Below, in pieces: positions 44,192 through 53,939 of a stretch of DNA of 64,000 bases. The notes below the pieces were generated by a model. That model made no database searches. It was not told where the DNA came from and was given only the letters and a program-made list of their open reading frames with translations. Both the position numbers and the translations under genes were made by a program. Numbering within the stretch: the stretch's first letter is position 1; every line of letters starts with the position of its first letter. The stretch comes from Oligoflexus sp. (lineage in GTDB: Bacteria; Bdellovibrionota_B; Oligoflexia; Oligoflexales; Oligoflexaceae): contig NZ_DASTAT010000018.1 of NCBI RefSeq assembly GCF_035712445.1, positions 1-64,000 on the forward strand, read 5' to 3'.

Positions 44192-45976
44192 ATGGAACTC
44201 GTGGCAAGTGGCCTTCATGCTCTCGGAGATATTTCCTGGGGTTCGCATTTCTGTCATTTCTATTTCGATCAGGCGGATCTTGTGGATACTCTCGTCCCCT
44301 ATTTCAAAGCCGGACTTGAAAATAGAGAGCAGTGCCTTTGGGTCACGTCCAAGCCGCTTTTGGCTCATGAGGCGCGAACCCTTTTAAAAAAGGCTGTTCC
44401 CCGTTTGGACGAATTCGAAGAGAACGGGCAGATTGAAATCATCAATCATCACGACTGGTATCTACGGCATGGAAAGAATGATGCCGACGTCATCCTGCAG
44501 AGCTGGGTGGATTATCAGTTTCGTGCTCTGGAAAAAGGCTATAAGGGATTGCGCCTGACGGGCAATACCTACTGGCTGGAAAAAGACGATTGGGCGGCTT
44601 TTACAGAGTATGAATCCAAGGTGAACGAAACCTTTTCGCGGCATCGCATCGTTGGACTTTGCAGCTATTGCCTGAATAACTCGGGATCCAAGGAAGTTTT
44701 CGACGTGGTGCGGAATCACGATTTCGCTCTTTTGCGTCAGGGCGGGCAGTGGGAACTTTTGGAATCGGTGAAGGCGCGCTCGGAAAACGGCAGCCTTCAA
44801 ACCCTGAATCGGGAATTGAAGTCGAGCCTGAAGCAGGCGCAGAAGGCTGCGGAATCCGCCAGTCGATTGAAAACGGAATTTCTTGCCAACATGTCTCATG
44901 AAATCCGTACGCCCTTGGGCGCCATCCTTGGCTTCACCGATCTTTTGAAAGAGGATGATCTTTCCACCCCGGATAGAAAAGAGTTTATCGAAGTCATTCA
45001 AAGGAACGGCACCGCCCTGTCGCGCCTGGTTGATGATATTCTGGACATTGCCAAAGTCGAAGCCGACATGCTGAAGATCGAAAAGTTAAGCTTTTCCCCC
45101 GTGGAACTGCTGGAAGAAGTCATTGCGGTGTTCACGCCGTCAATCCGCATGAAGCCCGTGACCCTCCGCACGGATTTTTCACCGAAGCTGCCGCTTACCG
45201 TCCAATCGGATCCCACGCGGCTCCGGCAGATATTGATCAATCTCGTGGGCAATGCTGTGAAATTCACCGAAAGGGGGACGATCTCGATTCAGGCGGAATT
45301 CACGGCGAAACCGCAGCCGAAAATCGTCTTCCGTATTCAGGACCAGGGCATAGGGATTCACAGGGATCATCAGCAGTCGCTCTTTCAGCCCTTCAATCAG
45401 GCGGACGGTTCGATGACAAGGCGATTCGGAGGCACCGGCCTTGGCCTTTACCTTTCGCGACGACTGGCCCAGGCCTTGGGTGGCGATGTGATTCTCGAAA
45501 AATCAGCGCCCGGTGAAGGTTCCGTGTTCATGGTCACGATCGGGGTTGATGCCGTTGAGATGACGGAAGGTTCGTCAGCAGGGGAAAGGGCGGCCGATCC
45601 CCAGCGTGAACTGGAAGGTTATCGCCTTCTGATCGCCGAAGATTTGGCTGACAATCGTCTGCTGATCAAACACATGCTGCGCGGCACAGGTGCTCAATTC
45701 ACCTTTGCCAAGGATGGGCACGAAGCCGTGACCATGGCCAGCGAAAATGAATTCGACCTGGTTCTCATGGATCTGCAGATGCCGACCATGGATGGATATT
45801 CCGCCGTCGAAATCCTGCGAAAGGGTGGCTTCCGAAAACCCGTTATCGCCTTGAGCGCCCACGCAATGCTTGAAGACCGTATCAAATCAGGGCTTGCCGG
45901 TTTCGATGGCCATATTCCCAAGCCGATCCACCGCGAAGACCTGCTGAAAACTTTGAAGCAATTCAAAATGAGGTAG
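44192..45976 (+). CDS. MEDS-domain hybrid sensor histidine kinase
   Basis: 594 residues, no TM helix. The N-terminal MEDS domain (about 8-180, HFCHFYFDQADLVDTLVPYFKAGLE) is a soluble sensor also found in DcmR. Then HisKA (H in NMSHEIRTP), N-box INLVGNAVKF, DQGIGI, GGTGLGL, and a C-terminal REC with phospho-acceptor D527 in LMDLQMP. It is a cytoplasmic hybrid kinase. AGGAG precedes ATG 44192. It ends at a strong terminator. The MEDS ligand is unknown. Confidence 0.88.
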   Translation: MELVASGLHALGDISWGSHFCHFYFDQADLVDTLVPYFKAGLENREQCLWVTSKPLLAHEARTLLKKAVPRLDEFEENGQIEIINHHDWYLRHGKNDADVILQSWVDYQFRALEKGYKGLRLTGNTYWLEKDDWAAFTEYESKVNETFSRHRIVGLCSYCLNNSGSKEVFDVVRNHDFALLRQGGQWELLESVKARSENGSLQTLNRELKSSLKQAQKAAESASRLKTEFLANMSHEIRTPLGAILGFTDLLKEDDLSTPDRKEFIEVIQRNGTALSRLVDDILDIAKVEADMLKIEKLSFSPVELLEEVIAVFTPSIRMKPVTLRTDFSPKLPLTVQSDPTRLRQILINLVGNAVKFTERGTISIQAEFTAKPQPKIVFRIQDQGIGIHRDHQQSLFQPFNQADGSMTRRFGGTGLGLYLSRRLAQALGGDVILEKSAPGEGSVFMVTIGVDAVEMTEGSSAGERAADPQRELEGYRLLIAEDLADNRLLIKHMLRGTGAQFTFAKDGHEAVTMASENEFDLVLMDLQMPTMDGYSAVEILRKGGFRKPVIALSAHAMLEDRIKSGLAGFDGHIPKPIHREDLLKTLKQFKMR

Positions 45977-46000
45977 ATTTCGTCATTCCGAAAAAATCCC

Positions 46001-46029
46001 GCCTGAATCGCGAGGTTCAGGCTTTTTTT
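46001..46029 (+). terminator. Rho-independent terminator
   Basis: GCCTGAA and TTCAGGC around an 8-base loop, followed by seven T, 25 bases after the MEDS kinase stop. Confidence 0.85.
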
Positions 46030-46081
46030 ATGTCTTTTTCAAGGTGTTCGAGGATTTTTCAACTTGTCCATTGAAATTCCT

Positions 46082-46135
46082 TTGTTTGATCAAACAACAG
46101 AAAAGTTGGAAATACATTGTTAAGAATCTAAACAA
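46082..46135. promoter_or_regulatory. Palindromic operator candidates upstream of GH9 cellulase
   Basis: TTGTTTGATCAAACAA at 46082-46097 is a perfect 16-base palindrome. A related site, TTGTT-N8-AAACAA, lies at 46117-46135. Both are just upstream of the GH9 start at 46159. Paired related sites suggest a specific regulator of cellulase expression. Confidence 0.5.
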
Positions 46136-46158
46136 AGTTAGTAGAAAGGACGAGCAGG

Positions 46159-48090
46159 ATGCTAATGTCATACTGTCGAAAAATGCCGACAGCTTCCATG
46201 TATTTCATGGCAGCGATGGTTTTGGTGAATGCTTCCCCCATCATGATGCCCGCCGCCCATGCCGCCGTTCCCGGACCGAATTACGGCGAAGTCTTACAAA
46301 AATCCCTTTATTTCTATGAAGCGCAGATGGCTGGACCCTTGCCGGAAGGCTATCGGGTGCCGTGGCGCGGACCTGCAGGATTGAATGACGGCGCCGCAGA
46401 AGGCGTGGATCTGACCGGCGGATTCTTTGATGCTGGCGATCATGTGAAGTTTGGTCTGCCTATGACCTATACAACGACAGTTCTCGCCTGGAGTCTTCTG
46501 GTTTCAGAAAAGAGCTATGAAAGCCTCGATCAGGATTATTATGCGAAAAGAAACCTGCGCTACGTCGCTGACTGGATCATGAAAGCGCACAGCGCCCCCT
46601 ATGAATTCTGGGGGCAGGTGGGTAACGGCGGGATCGACCATGCGTACTGGGGCCCACCGGAAGTCATGCAGATGGCACGTCCGGCTTACAAAATAGACCG
46701 CTCCTGTCCTGGCAGTGACCTGGCCGGTGAAGCGGCCGCGGCCCTGGCGGCAACGTCCATGGTCTTTGCCAAGGATGATCCCGCCTATGCGCAAAGAGCT
46801 TTGAAAGAGGCCCAGGAACTCTATGACTTTGCGGATAATTACCGCGGTGTTTATAGTGATTGCATCAAGGATGCCGGTTCCTATTACCGCTCATGGAGCG
46901 GCTATCAGGATGAACTCGTTTGGGGAGCCGCCTGGCTTTATCAGGCGACCGGCGACGCCTCCTATTTGAAAAAAGCTGAAGTGGCCTATGAGGGTATTAA
47001 AAGTATTGATAACCCGGGCAGGCCTTATAAATGGACACTCTCTTGGGATGATAAAAGCTACGGGGCTTATGTCCTGATGGCGAAACTGACCAAAAATCCC
47101 AAGTATGAAGAGGACGCGGAACGCTGGCTGGATTACTGGACGGAAGGTCATCAGGGTCAGCGCATCACCTATAGCCCAGGCGGGCTCGCGTGGCTCGATA
47201 GCTGGGGTTCCCTGCGCTATGCATCGAACACAGCGTTCATGGCTTTGCTGTATGCCGATTACCTTTGGCAGAATAATCGCAAAAGCGACAAGGCTTGGGT
47301 CTACCACAAGTTCGGGAAAAAGCAGATTGATTACGCGCTCGGCGATAACCCCTCGGGTCGCAGTTATGTCGTCGGCTACGGCGTGAATCCTCCGCAGAAT
47401 CCGCATCACCGCGCGGCGCATGGTTCGTGGACCAACAGTCTGCAGGCCCCGGCGAAAACCAGGCACCTTCTGTATGGAGCCCTGGTCGGTGGACCGGATC
47501 GCAACGATAGCTATTCCGATGCCCGGGATCAGTATGTCTTCACCGAAGTCGCGACCGATTATAATGCGGCGTTCACCGGAGCCCTGGCCTTCCTGATCAA
47601 GGATTACGGCGGAAGCATCGATCCTCAGTTCCCCGCGCAGCAGAACAAGACCGAGGAATACTCGATTGAAACCAAGGTGAATTCCCGCGGGAATGATTAC
47701 CTTGAAATCGCCGCACGGATCGAGAACAAAACAGCCTTTCCCCCACGTCAGCCGGAAAAACTGCGGATGCGCTATATCATCGACCTTTCCGAGATTCCTG
47801 CGAACCTCCGGGATCCTGGCCAGGTGAAGATCACCACAGCCTATTCCCAGGCCACCTCGGTTTCGGGTCTGAAAGTCTATGACGCCACGCGCGCCCTTTA
47901 TTTCATCGAAGTCGATTTCTCGGGGCAGAAGATTATTCCAGCCGGACAGTCCGAGTGCCGTCGCGAGGTGCAGTTCCGCTTCAACTATCCGCAGAGCTGG
48001 GCGCCTTATTGGAATGAAAAAAATGATCCATCCTTTGCTCAGACCAGCAGCGACTGGGCGAGCAATGCGAACCTTCCGATCCAGGAGTAA
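46159..48090 (+). CDS. Secreted GH9 cellulase (endoglucanase) with CBM3-like domain
   Basis: 643 residues. Signal peptide (MYFMAAMVLVNASPIMMPAAHA), GH9 catalytic domain (about 38-480) with GGFFDAGDHVKF (D91 and D94) and, near the end, EVATDYNAAFTGALAF carrying the acid Glu, then a C-terminal CBM3-like module (about 490-625, SIETKVNSRGNDYLEIAARI ... VDFSGQKIIPAGQSE). It cleaves cellulose outside the cell. The start has a purine-rich site (AGGACGAGCAGG) upstream. Layout resembles processive GH9-CBM3c enzymes. Confidence 0.92.
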   Translation: MLMSYCRKMPTASMYFMAAMVLVNASPIMMPAAHAAVPGPNYGEVLQKSLYFYEAQMAGPLPEGYRVPWRGPAGLNDGAAEGVDLTGGFFDAGDHVKFGLPMTYTTTVLAWSLLVSEKSYESLDQDYYAKRNLRYVADWIMKAHSAPYEFWGQVGNGGIDHAYWGPPEVMQMARPAYKIDRSCPGSDLAGEAAAALAATSMVFAKDDPAYAQRALKEAQELYDFADNYRGVYSDCIKDAGSYYRSWSGYQDELVWGAAWLYQATGDASYLKKAEVAYEGIKSIDNPGRPYKWTLSWDDKSYGAYVLMAKLTKNPKYEEDAERWLDYWTEGHQGQRITYSPGGLAWLDSWGSLRYASNTAFMALLYADYLWQNNRKSDKAWVYHKFGKKQIDYALGDNPSGRSYVVGYGVNPPQNPHHRAAHGSWTNSLQAPAKTRHLLYGALVGGPDRNDSYSDARDQYVFTEVATDYNAAFTGALAFLIKDYGGSIDPQFPAQQNKTEEYSIETKVNSRGNDYLEIAARIENKTAFPPRQPEKLRMRYIIDLSEIPANLRDPGQVKITTAYSQATSVSGLKVYDATRALYFIEVDFSGQKIIPAGQSECRREVQFRFNYPQSWAPYWNEKNDPSFAQTSSDWASNANLPIQE

Positions 48091-48109
48091 GCCGGGATAG
48101 GAAAAGGAG

Positions 48110-48143
48110 CGGCGGGGGCTGATGACCTCGCCGTTCTTTTTTT
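48110..48143 (+). terminator. Rho-independent terminator
   Basis: CGGCGGGG and CCTCGCCG (one G:U) around an 8-base loop, then seven T. It ends the GH9 transcript. Confidence 0.75.
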
Positions 48144-48225
48144 GTCTGGAAATTGACTGGCGCCTCCAGAGTCGCGCGTGTAGCTTTTGCCCAGAGGTGA
48201 GCACGCCGAACTAGAAGGAGTGTGT

Positions 48226-49260
48226 ATGCGTTACAAACTACTGGGCCAGACTGGTCTTTATGTTTCTGAACTCTGTCTCGGCACGATGACTTTTGGCGGC
48301 GCGGGACATTGGGAGCGGATGGGTAAACTGCAGCTTGAGGATGCCGCGGCTCAGCTGAAAAAGGCCTTTGATGCCGGTGTTAATTTTATAGATACCGCCA
48401 ATGTCTATTCCATGGGTATCAGCGAAACGATCACAGGTCAGGCCATTCGCAATCTGGGACTGCCGCGGGATCAGCTGGTGATTGCAACCAAGGCGACAGG
48501 CATTATGAACGAATTGCCGAACGGCCGTGGGCAATCACGCTATCACCTGATGAATGAAATCGACGCCAGCTTGAAAAGGATGCAGCTCGATCACATCGAT
48601 CTTTATCAGCTGCACGGTTTTGATCCTCTGACGCCGCTCGAGGAGGCGCTGTCCACTCTCAATGATCTGGTGCGTTCGGGCAAGGTTCGCTACATCGGTC
48701 TTTCCAATATGGCTGCCTGGCAAATCATGAAGGCGCTGGCGATTTCGGATCAAAGGGGTTGGGCGCGTTTTCAAACTGTTCAGGCTTACTACACGATCGC
48801 CGGCCGTGATCTGGAGCGTGAAGTGATTCCGCTGGTTCAGGATCAGAAACTCGGTGTGATGGTCTGGAGTCCCTTGGCCGGCGGACTTTTGAGCGGAAAA
48901 TACAAGGCCGATGGACAGGGGCCCGAGGGCGCGCGGCGTACCTCCTTTGATTTCCCCATAGTCGATAAAGCACGGGCTTTTCGCTGCGTCGACGTCATGC
49001 GCCCGATCGCTGAAAGGCATCAGGCGTCGGTGGCTCAGGTCGCCATTGCCTGGCTGCTTCATCAGCCCGTGGTCAGCACCGTGATCATCGGAGCGCGGAC
49101 CATGCCGCAGCTTGAGGATAATTTAAGTGCCACCCGTCTGCGATTCACAGACGAGGATCTCAAGGCTTTGAATGAAGTGAGCCAATTGCCGCCGGAGTAT
49201 CCCGGATGGATGATCGCCTTTCAGGGTCAGTACCGCGCAAGCGCGCCGATCAAGGAATAG
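48226..49260 (+). CDS. Aldo/keto reductase
   Basis: 344 residues. The (beta/alpha)8 AKR signature is seen: LGTMTFGG, catalytic Asp and Tyr in DTANVYSMG, Lys in VIATKATG, and His in LYQLHGFD; the C-terminal IIGARTMPQLEDNL binds the NADPH. I start at ATG 48226, with AAGGAG upstream. It resembles the YajO/YhdN group. Substrate unknown; a sugar or aldehyde is typical. It sits between the two cellulase genes but has its own ribosome site. Confidence 0.88.
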   Translation: MRYKLLGQTGLYVSELCLGTMTFGGAGHWERMGKLQLEDAAAQLKKAFDAGVNFIDTANVYSMGISETITGQAIRNLGLPRDQLVIATKATGIMNELPNGRGQSRYHLMNEIDASLKRMQLDHIDLYQLHGFDPLTPLEEALSTLNDLVRSGKVRYIGLSNMAAWQIMKALAISDQRGWARFQTVQAYYTIAGRDLEREVIPLVQDQKLGVMVWSPLAGGLLSGKYKADGQGPEGARRTSFDFPIVDKARAFRCVDVMRPIAERHQASVAQVAIAWLLHQPVVSTVIIGARTMPQLEDNLSATRLRFTDEDLKALNEVSQLPPEYPGWMIAFQGQYRASAPIKE

Positions 49261-49365
49261 CTGAGCGCCGTCTCCAGCTTGAAATTCGCCATTCCTCAAC
49301 TTGCTCTTGTGCTCGCAGCCTGCTAAACCTTGGGAAAATTATGCGTTGCACAAGGGAGTTGAAGA

Positions 49366-51135
49366 ATGCGAACAGCATACCGCTGGTTTATGCGCTGTGT
49401 TTCCGGCATCGCACTCTGGGCCGGCCTGGCCCAGGCTGCAGAAAGTCCCCGTTTGCCACTGAGTACCGCCGGGCGCTATGTCGTCGATAGTCAGGGCGCC
49501 CGCTTCAAACTGCGTTCCGCCAACTGGTACGGTTTTCACCTCGACAGCCAGGTGCTCAAGGGCCTCGATCGTCAGCCCCTGGCGTCGATGATCGGGCTTT
49601 ACAAGGCCTGGGGATTCAATTCAGTTCGTCTGCCTTTTTCCAATCAGATGCTGCATGAGACAAGGCCCGTGCCGGATGAAGCCGTGGCGGCCAACCCTCA
49701 GTTTCGTGGGCAAAATCCCCTGCAGATCATGGATGCGGTGGTACAGGCCTTTACCGATAACGGTATCGCTGTGATTCTGAATAATCATTCCACAAGTTCG
49801 GAATGGTGCTGCAATTTTGATAGCAACGGCCTTTGGCACAATGAAGGAGCCGGCACGTATAGCCAATCCTCAGAGCAGTGGGTTCAGGACTGGCTGATGC
49901 TGGCCGCACGCTATAAAAATAACAAGTGGGTGGTCGGTGCCGATCTCCGCAATGAAGTGCGCACAGGGAAGTGGCGCAATACAGTGATCCCCGTCTTTCC
50001 CAACTGGGGCAAAGGCGATGGCAATGACTGGGCTTTAGCGGCAGCGGATGCCGGCAATCGTATTTTGGCCGTCAATCCCGATCTTTTGATCATAGTCGAA
50101 GGCATCAACTGGACCGGCACGATTCCCCTTTTGGGATCTGGCGAGCGCCCGCATCTTCAGCCTGTTCAGGGGCGCCCTGTGAATCTGATCGTTCCCCATA
50201 AGCTTGTCTATGCCGCGCACAATTATTCCTTCACAGGTCCGAATCATACAGGTGATGACAAGACCTCGCCGGGCAAAACCCGTTACGGGCAAATGGATGC
50301 ACAAACGCTGCGGGACACTCTGGATCGTGAATTCGGTTACGTGCTGAATGCGGATCAGTATTTTACCGCCCCGGTCTGGGTCAGTGAATTCGGAGCCTCG
50401 GCGAATGAAGGCGATCCGGCGACGCGCGCCTGGTTTTCGGAACTCGTGCGGTACATGATTGATAAGGATCTCGATTTTGCTTACTGGCCCTTCAATCATG
50501 AAGGCTATGGCCTTGTCAGCGAGGACTACGCCCGGAATTTGACCGATGATTGGCGTTATGCGGAACTTTCGCGCTTGATCGCATCCGAGGGCGCGCAGCC
50601 GAGCCTTCCTGTGAATCGCTTGAGCCGCCTGGCTGTGAGCGATCGCGATGAAAACCTTGCAGGGGCGGGTGACTGGCTGCCTTATACGCGCAAGGGTTCA
50701 TGTCCCAGCGGGGAAAGGATCGTGGGCCTGAGTCAGGATCATCGACTGCTCTGCTCGCATGAAAAACCGCAGGATCCTTCCATGACAGCTGCGCAGTATC
50801 ATGTCGAAGCCTGGCAGGAAACCGGCGCGCGCCCGCATGGAATTTCCGATTGGGCCCCTGGTTCCACCAAGTTCGAATGCCCATTGAATTATTTTGCCGT
50901 GGGCTATGCTCAGGATAAAGGCAAGGCGAGTGGACTCCTCTGTGCCAGTGCCAATCGGGATTTGAGCACAAGCTGTCGTACAGTGGATTTCAGCCAGGGT
51001 GATCAGCGGCTCAGTGGACGTGGGGGAGATTGGGCTGATTACTCCCATAAAGGTCAGTGCGGGGATCAGGACTACCTGGCTGGCTATGCGCACAAGGGCG
51101 GCAAGGTTCAGGCCCTCCTCTGCTGCGCCCTTTAA
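49366..51135 (+). CDS. Secreted GH5 cellulase with three C-terminal Cys/Trp repeats
   Basis: 589 residues: signal peptide (VSGIALWAGLAQA), GH5 (beta/alpha)8 domain (about 40-405) with acid/base E197 in LRNEVR and nucleophile E341 in VSEFGAS, then a tail with three repeats at about 436-463, 494-526 and 555-587. Each has [GS]DW-x-x-x-[ST]-x-K-x-x-C ... [AV]-x-G-[YL]-x ... LLC. The GH5 call is firm; the repeats are an unassigned module, possibly carbohydrate-binding or anchoring. A terminator follows. Confidence 0.88.
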   Translation: MRTAYRWFMRCVSGIALWAGLAQAAESPRLPLSTAGRYVVDSQGARFKLRSANWYGFHLDSQVLKGLDRQPLASMIGLYKAWGFNSVRLPFSNQMLHETRPVPDEAVAANPQFRGQNPLQIMDAVVQAFTDNGIAVILNNHSTSSEWCCNFDSNGLWHNEGAGTYSQSSEQWVQDWLMLAARYKNNKWVVGADLRNEVRTGKWRNTVIPVFPNWGKGDGNDWALAAADAGNRILAVNPDLLIIVEGINWTGTIPLLGSGERPHLQPVQGRPVNLIVPHKLVYAAHNYSFTGPNHTGDDKTSPGKTRYGQMDAQTLRDTLDREFGYVLNADQYFTAPVWVSEFGASANEGDPATRAWFSELVRYMIDKDLDFAYWPFNHEGYGLVSEDYARNLTDDWRYAELSRLIASEGAQPSLPVNRLSRLAVSDRDENLAGAGDWLPYTRKGSCPSGERIVGLSQDHRLLCSHEKPQDPSMTAAQYHVEAWQETGARPHGISDWAPGSTKFECPLNYFAVGYAQDKGKASGLLCASANRDLSTSCRTVDFSQGDQRLSGRGGDWADYSHKGQCGDQDYLAGYAHKGGKVQALLCCAL

Positions 51136-51149
51136 ATTGTGACGATCAA

Positions 51150-51179
51150 GGGGCCTCGTGCGCGCAGGCTCCTTTTTTT
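51150..51179 (+). terminator. Rho-independent terminator
   Basis: GGGGCCT and AGGCTCC (one G:U) around a 9-base loop, then seven T, 15 bases after the GH5 stop. Confidence 0.8.
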
Positions 51180-51257
51180 ACCTTGAAAAAAAGCCCCAAC
51201 TCGCCTCATATAGGATTCCCGGTTTGCCCTGTGTCACTATACCTTGGGTTAAAGTCA

Positions 51258-52355
51258 ATGAGCGGTTCCGATAAGTGTTTGCAAGGCCAAAGTCCGGACG
51301 GACAGGACTTTATTCGTTATTTCCGATCCTATTCTTTCATTTCCCACCAGAGATCCATGCTGGAGGATCACAAGCGGACCACCGCCTACTATCGTGCCAT
51401 CGTCGACAATCGCCGACAGTTTGAAGGCAAAGTCGTGCTCGATGTGGGAACCGGATCCGGGATTCTGGCCATGTTTGCCGCCCGGGCCGGGGCGCGCAAG
51501 GTCTATGCTGTGGAAGCGACATCCATGGCGGAGCATGCCCGGAATCTTGTCAAAGCCAATCAGCTCGATAACATCGTGACTGTGATTCAGGGCACGATGG
51601 AGACGGTCGAACTTCCCGAAAAAGTCGATATTATCGTCAGCGAATGGATGGGTTACCTTCTTTTGCGCGAGACCATGCTCGACTCCGTGCTCGTCGCCCG
51701 CGATCGCTTTTTGAAGCCCGGCGGCGCCATGTACCCGTCTCATGCCCGGCTATTCTGGGCTCCGATCAAGGCTCAGGAAAGCGCCGAGCGCAAGGAATCC
51801 TTCGATCGCGTGATAGAACATTGGGAATGGTTCCTGCTCGATATGAAAAATCTCTATAACATCGACATGGATGTGCTAACGCACCCTTACATCGCGGAAC
51901 AAAAGCAGAATTATCTGGGCGGTGGTGAGTGGGCCGATGTGCATCCTGATCAGGTGCTGGGTGAGCCCCTGGCATCGACCACGCTTGATCTGCATCGCAT
52001 CACCATCGACGAACTCAAAGCCGGTGTGTCGGGTGAAGGTCAGATCACGCTTAAAGGGCATAACCCCATCGAAGCCATCTGTGGATGGTTTGATGTGTCT
52101 TTCCGCGGTTCGCCGGAAAATCCTGTCGATCATCCGATCGAACTGGATACCGCGCCGGATGCCGAAGGTGCCACGCATTGGGGTCAAACCGTGTTCATGC
52201 TCCAGCCGCCGCTGCATCCCCAAAAGGATGATAAACTTTTCGTGCGCTTTGCGGTGTTCCGTCGTGAAGACTATGAAAGGCTGCTGCGCGTTCAGCTGGA
52301 AACCCGCCTCATGCCATCCGGGGATGGGATGAAGAAGGAATTCGGTGTGGACTGA
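51258..52355 (+). CDS. Class I protein arginine N-methyltransferase (PRMT) homologue
   Basis: 365 residues. It carries the whole PRMT set: YFRSYSFISHQRSMLEDHKRT-type N-terminal motif (21-41), motif I VLDVGTGSGIL (60-70), VEA (acidic residue for SAM ribose, 85-87), the double-E loop S128-EWMGYLLLRE138 with E129 and E138, and the THW loop T306-H-W308. These bind SAM and arginine in eukaryotic PRMTs and are rare in bacteria. The EWMGY-x-LLRE and YPSHAR stretches look, from memory, closest to plant PRMT10-type enzymes. The start ATG has a weak ribosome site. It is monocistronic-looking; substrate unknown. Confidence 0.88.
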   Translation: MSGSDKCLQGQSPDGQDFIRYFRSYSFISHQRSMLEDHKRTTAYYRAIVDNRRQFEGKVVLDVGTGSGILAMFAARAGARKVYAVEATSMAEHARNLVKANQLDNIVTVIQGTMETVELPEKVDIIVSEWMGYLLLRETMLDSVLVARDRFLKPGGAMYPSHARLFWAPIKAQESAERKESFDRVIEHWEWFLLDMKNLYNIDMDVLTHPYIAEQKQNYLGGGEWADVHPDQVLGEPLASTTLDLHRITIDELKAGVSGEGQITLKGHNPIEAICGWFDVSFRGSPENPVDHPIELDTAPDAEGATHWGQTVFMLQPPLHPQKDDKLFVRFAVFRREDYERLLRVQLETRLMPSGDGMKKEFGVD

Positions 52356-52499
52356 GTCGGCGCGGGGCGTTCATGCGCGCCCCGGATCGCGACCTCTTTG
52401 ACCCTGACTTCCGGCTTCCCCTGCTTCTTTCTTGCCGCTCCTCTTACATTTCTGTAGGTCTCAGGTACACTCGATGTATCGGGTCTTGTGAGGGGATTC

Positions 52500-53879
52500 A
52501 TGGCAATCAGTACCTTTGACTTATTTAAAATCGGCATCGGTCCGTCCAGTTCGCATACGGTCGGCCCTATGCGTGCCGGACACCGTTTTTTGATGGGCCT
52601 TGAGGAAAAAGGCGTCTTCGATCAGGTCGCCACGGTGACCTGTGAGCTCTATGGCTCTTTGGCTTTGACGGGCGTCGGCCACGGCACGGATAAAGCCATC
52701 ATGCTCGGCCTTTCGGGGGAGCTGCCGGATCAGGTGGACCCGGAAACCATTGACGAGAAATTGGCCACGATCAAACGGGATTTCCGGCTCTTTCTAAAAG
52801 GGCAGCGGCCGATCGAGTTTGATCCCAAAAAGCACATCATTTTCTTTCGCAAAAAAGTTCTGCCTCTGCATTCCAATGGCATGCGTTTCATCGCCTATGA
52901 CGCCGATTATAAGGAACTGCATAGCCGCGTGTACTATTCGATCGGCGGCGGCTTTGTGGTGAACGAGGATACTGCGAAAGAGGACAGGCTGAAGAAGGAT
53001 ACGACCGAGCTGAAATATCCTTTTAAAACGGCGGCTGCGCTTTTGGAGATCAGCAGCGCGCAGAATCTGAGCATTGCCCAGATCATGTTTGAAAATGAAA
53101 AGGCCTGGCGCAGTGAAGCGGAAATTCGGGCGGGGCTCGACCGCATCTGGACCACGATGAAGGAATGCATAGATCGTGGCTGTCACAATACCGGCGTTCT
53201 TCCGGGAAGTTTGAAAGTGAAGCGACGTGCGCCGGATTTTTATAAGGACCTCACCCAGAATCCCCAGAAAGCCCTGAAAGATCCACTTTCGATTCTGGAT
53301 TGGGTGAACCTTTACGCGCTGGCTGTGAATGAAGAGAACGCCGCTGGTTCCCGCGTTGTCACGGCGCCGACCAACGGCGCGGCCGGTATTATTCCCGCGG
53401 TGCTGCGCTATTACGAGGAATTCTGTCCCGGCGCGGATCAGGACGGCGTGTATCGCTTTCTGCTGACGGCATCGGCGATTGGGATTCTTTATGCAGAAAA
53501 CGCCTCGATTTCCGGGGCGGAAGTCGGCTGCCAGGGTGAAGTCGGCGTCGCCTGCAGCATGGCCGCGGGCGGGCTGGTGGCGGCTTTGGAAGGGCGTTCG
53601 TCCCAGATCGAGGAAGCTGCTGAAATCGGCATGGAGCATAACCTGGGTCTGACCTGTGATCCGGTCGGTGGACTGGTTCAGATTCCCTGTATCGAACGCA
53701 ACGCTATGGGGGCTATCAAGGCCATCAACGCCAGCCGTATTGCTATGAAACGAGAGGGTACGCATCAGGTGTCGCTTGATTCGGTGATCAAAACCATGCG
53801 GGACACCGGGGCGGATATGAAGACGAAGTATAAAGAGACGTCGCGCGGCGGGCTTGCGGTGAATGTGATTGAGTGTTGA
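52500..53879 (+). CDS. sdaA: L-serine dehydratase (iron-sulphur type)
   Basis: 459 residues, single-chain type. N-terminal [19 protein letters not shown] is diagnostic. Three Cys that hold the [4Fe-4S] cluster are seen in [15 protein letters not shown] and [10 protein letters not shown]. It converts L-serine to pyruvate and ammonia. I use ATG 52500, with GAGGGG upstream. It is followed 60 bp later by the nitronate monooxygenase gene on the same strand. Confidence 0.95.
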   Translation: MAISTFDLFKIGIGPSSSHTVGPMRAGHRFLMGLEEKGVFDQVATVTCELYGSLALTGVGHGTDKAIMLGLSGELPDQVDPETIDEKLATIKRDFRLFLKGQRPIEFDPKKHIIFFRKKVLPLHSNGMRFIAYDADYKELHSRVYYSIGGGFVVNEDTAKEDRLKKDTTELKYPFKTAAALLEISSAQNLSIAQIMFENEKAWRSEAEIRAGLDRIWTTMKECIDRGCHNTGVLPGSLKVKRRAPDFYKDLTQNPQKALKDPLSILDWVNLYALAVNEENAAGSRVVTAPTNGAAGIIPAVLRYYEEFCPGADQDGVYRFLLTASAIGILYAENASISGAEVGCQGEVGVACSMAAGGLVAALEGRSSQIEEAAEIGMEHNLGLTCDPVGGLVQIPCIERNAMGAIKAINASRIAMKREGTHQVSLDSVIKTMRDTGADMKTKYKETSRGGLAVNVIEC

Positions 53880-53939
53880 CCTGGGCCTTGGTAAAAAAAT
53901 CGCAGCTTCTCGCATCGTCACTACGGAAAGGAAGGCTTC

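Noticed and set aside
46891..48204. 437-codon minus strand frame
   Set aside because: Antisense to the GH9 cellulase; no recognisable protein features.
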